From: a virus
Length of the DNA stretch: 45,322 bases
Direction: 5' to 3' (one strand)
Virus record (IMG/VR): IMGVR_UViG_3300032092_002150
Span: 1 to 45,322 of that record
The notes beneath the pieces are model-generated. The model saw nothing but the letters and a program-made list of their open reading frames with translations. It was not told where the DNA came from and did no database searches. Made by a program: the position numbers and the translations under genes. Below, one piece after another: positions 12,356-21,441 of the stretch; positions within the stretch are counted from its first letter, which is position 1, and every line of letters begins with the position of its first letter.

Positions 12356-13462
12356 ATGGCAAATCAAGAAAACCCGACAGAAACCCTATTTACTTCTGCC
12401 GATGGCAGCAAGTACAATATAGATAAACTTACTTATCCACTAGACTTAGTAGGAAACTACTCCGAGTATGGAGAGAGTATGATCCTGTTTAACATCAATG
12501 TGTTAGAGGAATCAAAGTTGGGTAAGGGTCCAGAAGACACTTTTGTGAAAGATTTTACCCCAAGTGTTCAAAGTGAATTGAGAGCTGCTAATTATGATGC
12601 TCTGCGAGCTACTGGTGCATTTGTAGCAGCAGGTGCGATTACAGGTTCAGGAGTTAGTAGTTTTGCTGGTGGAAATACCGCAGGTGGCGCTATTCTTGGC
12701 GGTGGTGTAAATGCTGTAGCTGGTCTATCAGTATTACCACAGAGTGGTAAATTTACAAGACCTGTTAAGCGTTTAAAAACAGCCATTGCTTTACATATGC
12801 CAAATCAATTGCAAATTAGATATGGAATGAATTGGCAGGACAAAGAGATGTTAACAGAAACAGCAATGATTGAAGCAGCGAATCTAACAACACTTGCTGG
12901 TGCTCTCGCTGGTGGTGCCGTCGCAAAGGGACTTGGTAACAGTGTAGCAAGTGGCGCAGCAATTGGTGCTGGTATTGGCGCAACTATCGCTAATCCTACA
13001 GTTACTGCAGCTTTAGCACTTCAAAGTGTTCCTGGTGGCGAACTGATGCAAGCGGGTACGGGGATGGCAGTAAACCCCAAGAAAGAACAGACATTTAAAG
13101 GTGTTGATTTTAGAACATTCAACATTAACTATGAATTTTATCCAAGAGACGCAGATGAAGCAAGAAACGTATTAAATATCATCTATCAATTTAAGTACCA
13201 CATGCATCCAGAATACAAAGATGGTACTACGTTCTTGTTTGTATATCCATCAGAATTTGATGTATTCTACTATAAGGGTAAGGGTTTAAATAAATCAATC
13301 CATAAACACACCTCATGTGTATTGGCTGACATGACTATCAACTATACGCCAAATGGACAATTCGCAACATTCGCAGATGGGACACCAACTCAAATCAATA
13401 TTCAATTGACATTTAGAGAATTGGGTGTTCTTACTAAAGATAAAATTAAAGAGGGTCTATAA
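12356..13462 (+). CDS. 48: Baseplate tail-tube cap gp48
   Basis: A 368-residue protein of the T4 gp48 family, which joins the baseplate hub to the tail tube. Support: N-terminal KLTYPLDLVGNYSEYGESMILFNINVLEES-type block (24-53), and the C-terminal tube-like part with FRTFNINYEFYPRDADEARN, FKYHMHPEYKDG and LADMTINYTPNGQFATFADG. Two Gly/Ala-rich hydrophobic stretches are inserted (about 79-128 and 175-232), resembling glycine zippers and the hydrophobic part of the tape-measure candidate. Length matches T4 gp48 (364). The stop overlaps the gp53 start by one base (TAATG). Confidence 0.85.
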   Translation: MANQENPTETLFTSADGSKYNIDKLTYPLDLVGNYSEYGESMILFNINVLEESKLGKGPEDTFVKDFTPSVQSELRAANYDALRATGAFVAAGAITGSGVSSFAGGNTAGGAILGGGVNAVAGLSVLPQSGKFTRPVKRLKTAIALHMPNQLQIRYGMNWQDKEMLTETAMIEAANLTTLAGALAGGAVAKGLGNSVASGAAIGAGIGATIANPTVTAALALQSVPGGELMQAGTGMAVNPKKEQTFKGVDFRTFNINYEFYPRDADEARNVLNIIYQFKYHMHPEYKDGTTFLFVYPSEFDVFYYKGKGLNKSIHKHTSCVLADMTINYTPNGQFATFADGTPTQINIQLTFRELGVLTKDKIKEGL

Positions 13463-13953
13463 TGTATTTCGATAACTTCAATCAAATATACTATGATTTT
13501 GAAACATCACCTGGAAATTTTGATTTGATGGTGTTGAGAGATATAACAAAAAATGTGCGTTTTAGAAAAGAAGTAGTTGAGAATGTTTCCCAGTGGGAAT
13601 ACTATTATATTAAAGATGGTGAAACAATGGAAATGATTTCGGAAAAACTATATGGATCTCCAATGTATCATTGGGTTCTTATGATTCTAAATGAGAAATA
13701 TGACTACATTAATGATATGCCATTGTCACAACCACAACTAGATAAACATGTAATAGCAAAATACGGTCAGGCAAATATAAATGCAGTCCACCATTACGAA
13801 AATGCTGCAGGACTTATTGTTAATTCTGGTGTCGGCACAACTACTATCAGTAACACTCTATATGAAGATAGAGTGAATGAAGAAAAAAGAAAATTAAAAA
13901 TATTGGCGCCAGCCTTATTGTTTGAAGTTTTAAGTATGTATAGGAAATTATAA
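13462..13953 (+). CDS. 53: Baseplate wedge gp53 with LysM-like domain
   Basis: A 163-residue protein of the T4 gp53 family, the last wedge protein added, which clamps neighbouring wedges together. It opens with the MYFDNFNQIYYDF block and DITKNVRFRKEV, followed by the LysM-like YYYIKDGETMEMISEKLYGS (about 47-66), and the PMYHWVLMILNEKYDYINDMPL segment typical of gp53. The C-terminal third after residue 110 is variable. Length is close to T4 gp53 (196, slightly shorter here). Both ends overlap neighbours by one base in TAATG junctions, so it is probably translated by coupling between gp48 and gp27. Confidence 0.88.
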   Translation: MYFDNFNQIYYDFETSPGNFDLMVLRDITKNVRFRKEVVENVSQWEYYYIKDGETMEMISEKLYGSPMYHWVLMILNEKYDYINDMPLSQPQLDKHVIAKYGQANINAVHHYENAAGLIVNSGVGTTTISNTLYEDRVNEEKRKLKILAPALLFEVLSMYRKL

Positions 13954-15239
13954 TGTCGTTGATGGGTTTAAAGTTTCCTGGTGATGTAAATATACAAGAA
14001 GCACGAGTAAGATCTTCTAATGGATTCGTGCAAGATATACTTGGGCAGGTTATACAGGTAGAAGTGTTTGAAGATATTTTTTCTCCATTTATTACAGGTA
14101 CATTAGTTCTTTCAGATGCAATCGATCTGGTCAACTTCTTCCCATTTATTGGCGAAGAGTATTTATCATTGAAAATTGCTACTCCTACGATGGATTCTAA
14201 AAACAGAATCATTGAAGGAGATTTCTATCTTTACAAAATGGATCAACGTCTATTGCTGAACGATAAAAATGCATTGTTTGTTTTACACTTTATTTCAAAA
14301 GAAGCAATCGCAGATTTAAATTTTAAAATTAGTAAATCTTTTGAGGGTAACTGTAGTGATATTGCAAAAGAAATTATCGGAACACCACGTGGATTAAATT
14401 CTCAGAAGTTAGTAAGATATGAACAAGCTGCTAACAAAGTCAGATTTGTTTCTAATTTTTGGAGCCCAGTTGCTTGTTTAAATTATCTGGCAAAAGTTGC
14501 AGTAAGTGATAAAAATAATAGTACGTACTTATTTTTTGAGAATAGAACTGGTTTTAATTTTGTTACTTTAAACGAACTTTACAGTGCTCCTGTATTTCAA
14601 GAGTTTATTTTTGATAACAAGACTAGAGCATTTACACCGCAAGGCACAAATATACAAGATACCGATGAGGGGTTTAAGCGTGTGTTACAATTAAATGTTG
14701 ATCGGTCTTTTGACTACATGCAGAGAACACGTAGTGGCGTATATGCCTCAAAAATGATAACGCACGATTTTGTCAGTAAGAAATATTCTGTGAAAAACTA
14801 TAATCTTTTACAAGATTTCTCTAATCATAATCACTTAAACAAATTTCCAATAGCATCTTCCCGTGTTCCTGTAGCGCCAAATGCACTACAGATATATGAA
14901 CAAAAACACTTTGGTGTTTATACAAATTACAACGATATAACTAATACAAAATATACACAGCAAAGAATATCTTTGACTGGACAAGCAGAGTCGTTTAAAA
15001 TACAAATCGTTGTTTCGGGAAGAACAGACTACACAGTTGGAATGAGGGTAAATTTGACTACATACAAAACAGCAGCAGGATATACGCAAGAAAACACAGA
15101 AGATTTAATTGATAAGATCCATTCTGGAAATTATTTGGTCGCTGCAATAAATCATACAATTGATAAAGAACAGCATACATGTCACATGGAACTAATAAAA
15201 GATTCTATGATGGTTGATCTTGATAGAGGTGGAAGATGA
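13953..15239 (+). CDS. 27: Baseplate central hub gp27-like
   Basis: A 428-residue protein placed between gp53 and gp5, where a gp27-type hub is expected; gp27 forms the trimeric torus that carries the gp5 spike. The N-terminal half has QVEVFEDIFSPFITGTLVLSDAIDL and EGDFYLYKMDQRLLLNDKNA, the beta-rich pattern of the hub proteins, followed by SKEAIADLNFKISKSFEG and a CLNYLAKVAVSDKNNSTYLFFE segment seen in hub proteins of contractile tails. The C-terminal part, with VSGRTDYTVGMRVNLTTYK, resembles the last barrel that contacts the spike. Length is near T4 gp27 (391). Coupled to gp53 by TAATG and to gp5 by ATGA. Assignment rests on pattern plus position. Confidence 0.76.
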   Translation: MSLMGLKFPGDVNIQEARVRSSNGFVQDILGQVIQVEVFEDIFSPFITGTLVLSDAIDLVNFFPFIGEEYLSLKIATPTMDSKNRIIEGDFYLYKMDQRLLLNDKNALFVLHFISKEAIADLNFKISKSFEGNCSDIAKEIIGTPRGLNSQKLVRYEQAANKVRFVSNFWSPVACLNYLAKVAVSDKNNSTYLFFENRTGFNFVTLNELYSAPVFQEFIFDNKTRAFTPQGTNIQDTDEGFKRVLQLNVDRSFDYMQRTRSGVYASKMITHDFVSKKYSVKNYNLLQDFSNHNHLNKFPIASSRVPVAPNALQIYEQKHFGVYTNYNDITNTKYTQQRISLTGQAESFKIQIVVSGRTDYTVGMRVNLTTYKTAAGYTQENTEDLIDKIHSGNYLVAAINHTIDKEQHTCHMELIKDSMMVDLDRGGR

Positions 15240-18200
15240 GTAATTTAATGTTTCATACTGGAGTTGTAGAAAGTCGTGACGATCCACTAAAAATCGGAAG
15301 ATGTAAAGTCCGAGTAGTTGGTATTCATACTGAAGACGCAACAATTTTACCAACGGATGATTTGCCATGGGCTTATCCTATGCAGCCTGTAACTTCTGCT
15401 GCTATGAATGGTATAGGTCATACTCCGATCGGTCCAGTAACAGGCACTTGGGTAATCATATTTTTCCAAGATGAGGCAAAACAGTTTCCTGTTATGATGG
15501 GAACTATTGGTGGTATACCACAACAAAGTTTATATGGGCAAATTGATACTGATAATAATAACATAGTACAGATACCAGCGGATTCAGCTGTTGAATTAAG
15601 AACTACTCCGTCTCAATTGCCTGTTACAGAATTAACATTTTACGATCCGAATGGACAGATTGAAAACTTAACAGAAAAACTCAGCAAAGATATGCGAGTT
15701 TTTGGTCCAGGTATACAAGAAGAAACTCTGATTGAACAAGTGCTCAACGCTAGGAGCATTAGAATCAATAAACCCTTCGGTCTTTCTGGCGAACAGATTA
15801 TTACATTTAAATCTGCTCCTACTAATTTAGACTCAGTAAAAGAAAGTCGTAGCGGTCAAGAAGAAACATTAGAAACTGGTGGAACCATCAATGTTACTGA
15901 AGGTGTTCCGACAAGATCAGCAGCACCAACACCTGCGACTACAACTGCAACAACTTCTACATCAGATACACCTACAGCAACTGATGTTAATAAGGCTATC
16001 CCGACAGTTCCGCCAAAGGGTGTTACAAATAACACAGCAGCAGCAAGTGCAGGCATTAAGGCAATGATTGCTGCTTGCGATAAGGTAGGTCTAACATCGA
16101 AAGCGCAAAAATGTGCGCTGCTTGGTATTGCTGGTGGTGAATCAACATGGTTGCCATTGCTTGAAAATACTTACTATGACGAGAAAAGATTTGCTCAAAT
16201 ATTTCCAGGAATAACCAATAAGCGTCCCGAGGAAGAGTGGAAACAATATGTTAGATGGTCTGCCGATGCTAAAGGTAGAGCAGGTTTCTTTAGTTACATT
16301 TATGGACCAACAACAAGAGGAAAAGGATTCTTCAATCACTTGACCGATGAAGAGGGTGGTAAATATTTTGGTCGTGGCTTTATTCAACTGACTGGTAAAT
16401 CTAACTATGTTAGATACAACAATCTTGCTAAAAAACTAGGATTGAATATTGACATTGTCAATAATCCAGATTCTTTAAACTCTGATTTAAATGTTTGTGC
16501 CCTTGTTGCTGCTCTTTATCTGGTAGACAGGGTTCCTGCTAATGCTCCTACTGATGCAAGATATTTTGACATTGCTAAGAGAGCGGTTGGCGTAAATTCT
16601 CCAGACATTTCAGCTAAAAAGAAAAGATACTTTGAGTATTTTTACGGCGAAGAATCAAACTCTATCGCTGACAAAGATGCTTCAGCCACAACTCCTGGCG
16701 ATACTACAGAGGCAGCAGCAGGAACTGATTCTAATGGTGCAGTAATTCCATCTCCATCAGCGAATGAAAGTAAGTTTGGTTTTAGAGATCCTAACGGTAA
16801 GTATCCACTGGGTAACTTAATAAATGAACCAGACACAAACAGACTTGCTCGTGGTGTTACTAAGGGAACTGTCATTGATATAAAAGATGGACTTAGAGTA
16901 TTAAAAATTCCTACATCAAATAGTAGCTTTTGGGATCAACCAGAAGCACCTTATGGTGGTCAATATCCATTTAATAAAGTATACGAGAGCGAATCTGGTC
17001 ATGTTTTAGAGATAGACGATACTCCAGGAAATGAAAGAATAACATCTTTCCACAGAGCAGGAACATATTCCGATATAGATGCTGACGGAACACGTGTTGA
17101 TTATATTAATGGCGACTCTTATACCATTATGTCAAAGAATGGCTTTGTTTATGTCTATGGCGCATGCAATTTAACAGTCGGTGGCCAAGTCAATATACTT
17201 TGCCAATCTGACGCAAACATTAAAGTAGAAGGTAATGCTGAAGCAGTGTTTGGTGGAAACGTGGATATTGGTGTCGCCAAGAATTTAAATATCGCAGTGG
17301 CTGCTGATCTTTCGTTAAAGGTGGGTGGTAATTTAGATATTGATGTAGGAGGAAGTGCTTCAGCTGCAGTTAAAGGTAATCTTGGCATAGCAGTTACTGA
17401 ATTGACAGATATTAAATCTACTGGAAGTGTGAGGTTTAGTACTGATTCTGCCATGGAGATAAAATCGGGTGGTGCTATGCGTCTTGATTATTCTAGAGGC
17501 GATTTTGGTAATGGCGCTAATGAAGCCACACCAACTGCTCCTGAAGATGCGACAGCATTAGTGTTCCCTGCAGAAGGATCTCCTTTGGGTAATAGTATTC
17601 CAGCGCTTGAGCCAAGAGAGCGAACTCAAAGTAATGAGAAAGCGGGAGAAACCGAAGAAGATTTACAAACACCAGAAGGCAGAAAATTAGCATACGATAA
17701 AGAACAAGAAACTGGTGGTAGAACAAATACTGATGATGCATATGAAACTGCACCAGCAGCATCTGGTGGTACTGCTCCTGGTCAACCTGTTAGCTGCGCC
17801 ATTATTTTAACAACTGATAGATTTAATGACAGCTATAAACTCACTAAGAACTTTACACTTGGTATGTGTGTTGATGGTGGTGTTAACGGACGTCACAGGT
17901 TACAGAACCAAACTCTAACTGATGTTTTACAAGGCAATAAACAAAGAATTTACACACCACAAGAAGTTGTGTGTAACTTAGCGAATACCGTACAAGCCTG
18001 TCTCGAGCCATTGGTTGAGAAAGAAATTTTACCTGAAGGTATGAGAGGGTATAAATCAGGGCTATGGGGTATTAATTCAGGATATCGATTAAAGGGTGTG
18101 CTAGCAGCAGAATCTGCGAGTTCAATGCATCCTAAAGGACAAGCACTTGATATTGGTCTGAGAGGATCGAGTCGTTACAAACGAACATACGAACTTGTGC

Positions 18201-18415
18201 AATTAGTCGAACGTGCCATCCCGTATGACCAAATTATTCTTGAGTACGATAATCCTTCATCTGTATGGATACACATCGGATATAATTATGCAGGTGGAAA
18301 TAGAAAGATGGCATTTACTATGTCTCGCCATTCAACTTATGGAAGAAATAGCAAAGGAGTGCCAGCTGGATTCTTCTTATTAGAACCTGAAAATGGTGTG
18401 TTCCCTAAAAAGTAA
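15236..18415 (+). CDS. 5: Tail spike gp5 with GH19-like and M15-like enzymatic domains
   Basis: A 1059-residue puncturing spike, much longer than T4 gp5 (575). Order: OB-fold (about 1-100, TGVVESRDDPLKIGRCKVRV, GTWVIIFFQDEAKQFPVMMG); Thr/Ala-rich linker (about 205-260); a GH19 chitinase/lysozyme-like domain (about 267-470) with likely catalytic E302 in IAGGESTW and the GRGFIQLTGKSNYVRYN motif; linker; beta-helix spike (about 580-760) with repeating VxG units such as GGNLDIDVGGSASAAVKGN; disordered Glu/Thr linker; and an M15/VanY-like zinc peptidase domain (about 850-1030) with H965 and D972 in MHPKGQALDIG and H1013 in WIHIGY. T4 gp5 has a T4-lysozyme domain instead. It would cut both glycan and peptide bonds of peptidoglycan during injection. 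Confidence 0.9.
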   Translation: MSNLMFHTGVVESRDDPLKIGRCKVRVVGIHTEDATILPTDDLPWAYPMQPVTSAAMNGIGHTPIGPVTGTWVIIFFQDEAKQFPVMMGTIGGIPQQSLYGQIDTDNNNIVQIPADSAVELRTTPSQLPVTELTFYDPNGQIENLTEKLSKDMRVFGPGIQEETLIEQVLNARSIRINKPFGLSGEQIITFKSAPTNLDSVKESRSGQEETLETGGTINVTEGVPTRSAAPTPATTTATTSTSDTPTATDVNKAIPTVPPKGVTNNTAAASAGIKAMIAACDKVGLTSKAQKCALLGIAGGESTWLPLLENTYYDEKRFAQIFPGITNKRPEEEWKQYVRWSADAKGRAGFFSYIYGPTTRGKGFFNHLTDEEGGKYFGRGFIQLTGKSNYVRYNNLAKKLGLNIDIVNNPDSLNSDLNVCALVAALYLVDRVPANAPTDARYFDIAKRAVGVNSPDISAKKKRYFEYFYGEESNSIADKDASATTPGDTTEAAAGTDSNGAVIPSPSANESKFGFRDPNGKYPLGNLINEPDTNRLARGVTKGTVIDIKDGLRVLKIPTSNSSFWDQPEAPYGGQYPFNKVYESESGHVLEIDDTPGNERITSFHRAGTYSDIDADGTRVDYINGDSYTIMSKNGFVYVYGACNLTVGGQVNILCQSDANIKVEGNAEAVFGGNVDIGVAKNLNIAVAADLSLKVGGNLDIDVGGSASAAVKGNLGIAVTELTDIKSTGSVRFSTDSAMEIKSGGAMRLDYSRGDFGNGANEATPTAPEDATALVFPAEGSPLGNSIPALEPRERTQSNEKAGETEEDLQTPEGRKLAYDKEQETGGRTNTDDAYETAPAASGGTAPGQPVSCAIILTTDRFNDSYKLTKNFTLGMCVDGGVNGRHRLQNQTLTDVLQGNKQRIYTPQEVVCNLANTVQACLEPLVEKEILPEGMRGYKSGLWGINSGYRLKGVLAAESASSMHPKGQALDIGLRGSSRYKRTYELVQLVERAIPYDQIILEYDNPSSVWIHIGYNYAGGNRKMAFTMSRHSTYGRNSKGVPAGFFLLEPENGVFPKK

Positions 18416-18418
18416 ACT

Positions 18419-18889
18419 ATGTTTTATCCTACTGATACCCAGCTTGGCACTGTTACTGAAAATCAATCTCTAAATTTTGAGATTTATTATGAGGAAGAAG
18501 ACATACTTACACTGGCTGTTACCAGATATCCTGTCACCATAGTGCCCAACCAAACGAATCCAAGTACGATTCTAATACAATCACTTGTATCTCCAATCAG
18601 GTCAAGTATAAGTGGATATTATTTTGACTCTTTTACGAATAGTATACAGTATAGAACTCCCACTGATACTTTCGTTACTGTGCCGAAATTTGAACAAATT
18701 GACATCACAAAATTGTCTGAAATGGTTTCTTATGATGCTGATACTACTTTCACAAAAAATTATACATATACAGCGACTGCAAGAGATGGATTGATTGTAA
18801 AGGGAATAAATATCTATACCATAACAGTGCAAAATGATTGGACTAATGGTAAAAATTCTCTCCAAACTTATGTAGGATACACAGTATAA
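18419..18889 (+). CDS. Unassigned structural-like protein between gp5 and PAAR (156 aa)
   Basis: A 156-residue, beta-rich, Thr/Tyr-rich protein (MFYPTDTQLGTVTENQSLNF at the start, TNGKNSLQTYVGYTV at the end). No enzymatic motif, signal peptide or membrane segment. It is packed between the gp5 spike and the PAAR tip, starting three bases after gp5 and overlapping the PAAR gene by one base (TAATG), so it probably serves the spike complex or hub. I recognise no family; an Ig-like or small beta-sandwich fold is a guess from composition. Confidence 0.78.
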   Translation: MFYPTDTQLGTVTENQSLNFEIYYEEEDILTLAVTRYPVTIVPNQTNPSTILIQSLVSPIRSSISGYYFDSFTNSIQYRTPTDTFVTVPKFEQIDITKLSEMVSYDADTTFTKNYTYTATARDGLIVKGINIYTITVQNDWTNGKNSLQTYVGYTV

Positions 18890-19197
18890 TGCCAGCAATC
18901 GTAAGAGTTGGAGACAAAAGCACTGGACATGGTTGTTTTCCACCAACCCCTATGTTACAAACACCAGTTTCTAAGACCTTTGTGAATGGTATAAAGGTTG
19001 GTGTAGTGAATAGTGGGTCGTTTCATGCCACTCATTCTTGCGGTAATACGGTACACCCCCAACCAAGCGCAAGGGCACATGTTTCTGGCTCTGGCAACAC
19101 TTTCATAGAAGGGTTTCCTGCTGCTAGAATTGGTGATAATATTTCTTGCGGAGACGCAATCGCACAAGGTTCCACGAATACCTTCATTGGTGGATAA
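18889..19197 (+). CDS. 5.4: PAAR-repeat spike tip protein (gp5.4-like)
   Basis: A 102-residue PAAR-motif protein that caps the gp5 spike with a metal-bound sharp point. Family features: MPAIVRVGDKSTGHG at the start, HATHSCGNTVHPQPSARAHV (about 46-65) with histidines and a cysteine for metal binding, GSGNTFIEGFPAARIGDN (the PAAR signature, about 67-84), and the closing SCGDAIAQGSTNTFIGG. Length matches T4 gp5.4 (97). It follows the gp5 operon and is coupled to the preceding gene by TAATG. Confidence 0.94.
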   Translation: MPAIVRVGDKSTGHGCFPPTPMLQTPVSKTFVNGIKVGVVNSGSFHATHSCGNTVHPQPSARAHVSGSGNTFIEGFPAARIGDNISCGDAIAQGSTNTFIGG

Positions 19198-19208
19198 TAA
19201 ATAGGTAT

Positions 19209-19601
19209 ATGGCAAACAATACTAGAACATTCGTTGACTTAAACCTCAACTTTACGAAACACCCAGTTACAGGCGATATCGCAGTTTTACTGGATGAGAA
19301 TGCCATCAAGCGTTCTGTTCGTAATCTTGTGTTAACAAAAAACTATGAGCGTCCTTTCCACAGTGAAATTGGTTCTCAAGTTACAGCACTTTTGTTTGAA
19401 TTAGCAGACCCATTTACCGAAGCAGTAATTAGGCAAAGTATTATTGATTTAATAAACACGTTTGAGCCAAGAGTAAGTTTAATAGATGTTCAAGCTGTAT
19501 ATGATGAAGGTAATAATTCGATTGCTGTCCGAATAGATTTTAAAATTTTAAACACATCAGTTCCAGTTACACTGGACTTAGTCTTAGAGAGATCTCGATA
19601 A
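19209..19601 (+). CDS. 25: Baseplate wedge gp25
   Basis: A 130-residue protein of the GPW/gp25 family that starts sheath assembly at the baseplate. Features are TFVDLNLNFTKHPVTGDIAV (about 6-25), the RNLVLTKNYERPFHSEIGSQ block with the EPR-like core motif, FELADPFTEAVIRQSIIDLI, and NTFEPRVSLIDVQAVYDEGN. ATG 19209 gives the standard length (T4 gp25 is 132), so longer in-frame extensions upstream into the PAAR gene are rejected. The ribosome binding site is weak (AGG at 19203-19205). AATAAATA at 19196-19203 is too close to be its promoter. It abuts gp6 without a gap. Confidence 0.93.
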   Translation: MANNTRTFVDLNLNFTKHPVTGDIAVLLDENAIKRSVRNLVLTKNYERPFHSEIGSQVTALLFELADPFTEAVIRQSIIDLINTFEPRVSLIDVQAVYDEGNNSIAVRIDFKILNTSVPVTLDLVLERSR

Positions 19602-21440
19602 ATGGCAACAACAAATAAAAGAATAAAGATTGGCGAACTTGGTTTCGATGGCATTAAAGATAATTTAAAAGATTATCTAAAAGCGCAAACACAATTTCAA
19701 GATTATAATTTTGAAGGATCTGGTCTTTCTGTTTTGCTAGATGTCCTTGCATATAATACACATTATAATGCTCTGTATACAAACTTAGCAGTAAACGAAA
19801 TGTTTTTGGATTCAGCCAGCAAAAGAAACAGTGTTGTTTCAATTGCTAAAATGTTGGGATACTTACCAAGATCTTCTCGAGCTGCACAAGCAACTGTAAA
19901 TATTCAAATCACACCGACATCTGTTACACCTCCACCATTTTTAGTTTTAGATGCTGGTACTGCATTTACTACTACTATTGACAGTACATCGTATATACTA
20001 TACACAAGAGAAGCATTTACCAGTGCGCTTGTTGCTGGAAAATATACTTTCACTGGTGTAACATTATTTGAGGGAACACCATTAGAGTATCAGTTTACAT
20101 TCCAAGAAGGATCGCGATATATTATACCGAATACTCAAGTAGACACATCTTTATTGAAGGTTAGTGTCCAAGAAGGATCGATAGCTGGCGCATATACTGT
20201 ATACACTTTCTCAAATAAAATTACAGAAATAGATGCAACAACAAGAGCATACTTCTTAAAAGAAGTAGACGATGGATTATATGAGATTTATTTCGGCGAT
20301 GATATCATAGGATATAAACCATCAAATGGCAACACTGTGTTGGTGTCATATATTAGATGTAACCAAGATAAAGTAAATGGCGCAAGCGCATTTAATATGC
20401 AAGGTGCAGCTGCCAATGTAGGAAATGTTGTAATAACAACTACTACAGTTGCTAGTGGTGGTGCTGCTCCAGAATCTATCGCAAGTATCAAATCTAATGC
20501 ACCAACAAACTATTCCGCACAAAATCGTGCTGTTACTGCTGAAGATTATAAAGTTATTTTACCACAATTATACAGTAACATCGATGCTATCTCAGTATGG
20601 GGTGGTGAAGAAAACGATCCGCCAATATATGGAAAAGTTTTCATTACTGTTAAACCAATTACTGGTGAGACGTTGACACCAGAGACAAAACTTAAAATAA
20701 CAAACGAATTACTTAAGAGTAAAAATGTTGTTTCTATAACACCTGAAATTGTTGATGCTGAGTTTCTAAGAGTTAATTTAACAGCCACTGTTTACTACAA
20801 TCCAACAATAACTAATAATAGCGCATCTTCCATCTCATCATTAGTTAGACAAGCCATTGTTAATTTTAACCAAACACAATTAAATAAATTTGACAGTGTT
20901 TTGCGCTCTAGTGCACTGACAAAAGTTATAGATGGTGCCGAGAAGGGTATTATTAACAGCATCATTTCAATTAGATTAACAAAATCGTTCGTGCCAATTT
21001 TTAATCGTGTTCAAACATATAATGTAAGTTTAGGAAATCCTATTTACAGCGAAACTGGTGTTGTCGGAACTGTAGTGAGCACTGGATTTACTGTGTCGAA
21101 TGATGCTACAACATATTACTTAGAAGACAATGGATTAGGTTTCTTAAAAAGATTTTCTATAACAAACACTGGTCAAAAAATTGTTTCTCCAGGAACTTAT
21201 GGAACTGTAAATTATCTAGCTGGAAAAATTGTTTTCCAAAGTGTAAACATTACATCAGCAGTGGATAATAAAGTTGAATTTACAGTTAGACCTGCAGCGC
21301 AAGATGTTGTCTCAGTTAGAAATCAGCTGGCCACACTTAATGAAGCAAAAATTGTTCTAAACGTAATCGAAGATAAAGTTGCATCTGGCGAAACAACCGC
21401 AGGACAATATGTCTTCACTAAAACAAATACTATAACATAA
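19602..21440 (+). CDS. 6: Baseplate wedge gp6
   Basis: A 612-residue protein of the gp6 / baseplate-J family, which forms the inner iris ring linking the wedges. N-terminal blocks: FDGIKDNLKDYLKAQTQFQD, FEGSGLSVLLDVLAYNTHYN, MFLDSASKRNSVVSIAKMLG and YLPRSSRAAQATVNI, the diagnostic series of aquatic T4-like gp6 proteins. In the middle, YEIYFGDDIIGYKPSNGNTV and RAVTAEDYKVILPQLYSNID are baseplate-J hallmarks. Length is close to T4 gp6 (660). It begins directly after the gp25 stop and ends one base before gp7. Confidence 0.93.
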   Translation: MATTNKRIKIGELGFDGIKDNLKDYLKAQTQFQDYNFEGSGLSVLLDVLAYNTHYNALYTNLAVNEMFLDSASKRNSVVSIAKMLGYLPRSSRAAQATVNIQITPTSVTPPPFLVLDAGTAFTTTIDSTSYILYTREAFTSALVAGKYTFTGVTLFEGTPLEYQFTFQEGSRYIIPNTQVDTSLLKVSVQEGSIAGAYTVYTFSNKITEIDATTRAYFLKEVDDGLYEIYFGDDIIGYKPSNGNTVLVSYIRCNQDKVNGASAFNMQGAAANVGNVVITTTTVASGGAAPESIASIKSNAPTNYSAQNRAVTAEDYKVILPQLYSNIDAISVWGGEENDPPIYGKVFITVKPITGETLTPETKLKITNELLKSKNVVSITPEIVDAEFLRVNLTATVYYNPTITNNSASSISSLVRQAIVNFNQTQLNKFDSVLRSSALTKVIDGAEKGIINSIISIRLTKSFVPIFNRVQTYNVSLGNPIYSETGVVGTVVSTGFTVSNDATTYYLEDNGLGFLKRFSITNTGQKIVSPGTYGTVNYLAGKIVFQSVNITSAVDNKVEFTVRPAAQDVVSVRNQLATLNEAKIVLNVIEDKVASGETTAGQYVFTKTNTIT

Positions 21441-21441
21441 A

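Noticed and set aside
19196-19203. AATAAATA before gp25 as its late promoter
   Set aside because: It ends five bases before the gp25 ATG, so the start point would fall at or inside the gene. A role for further downstream genes is possible but not supported.
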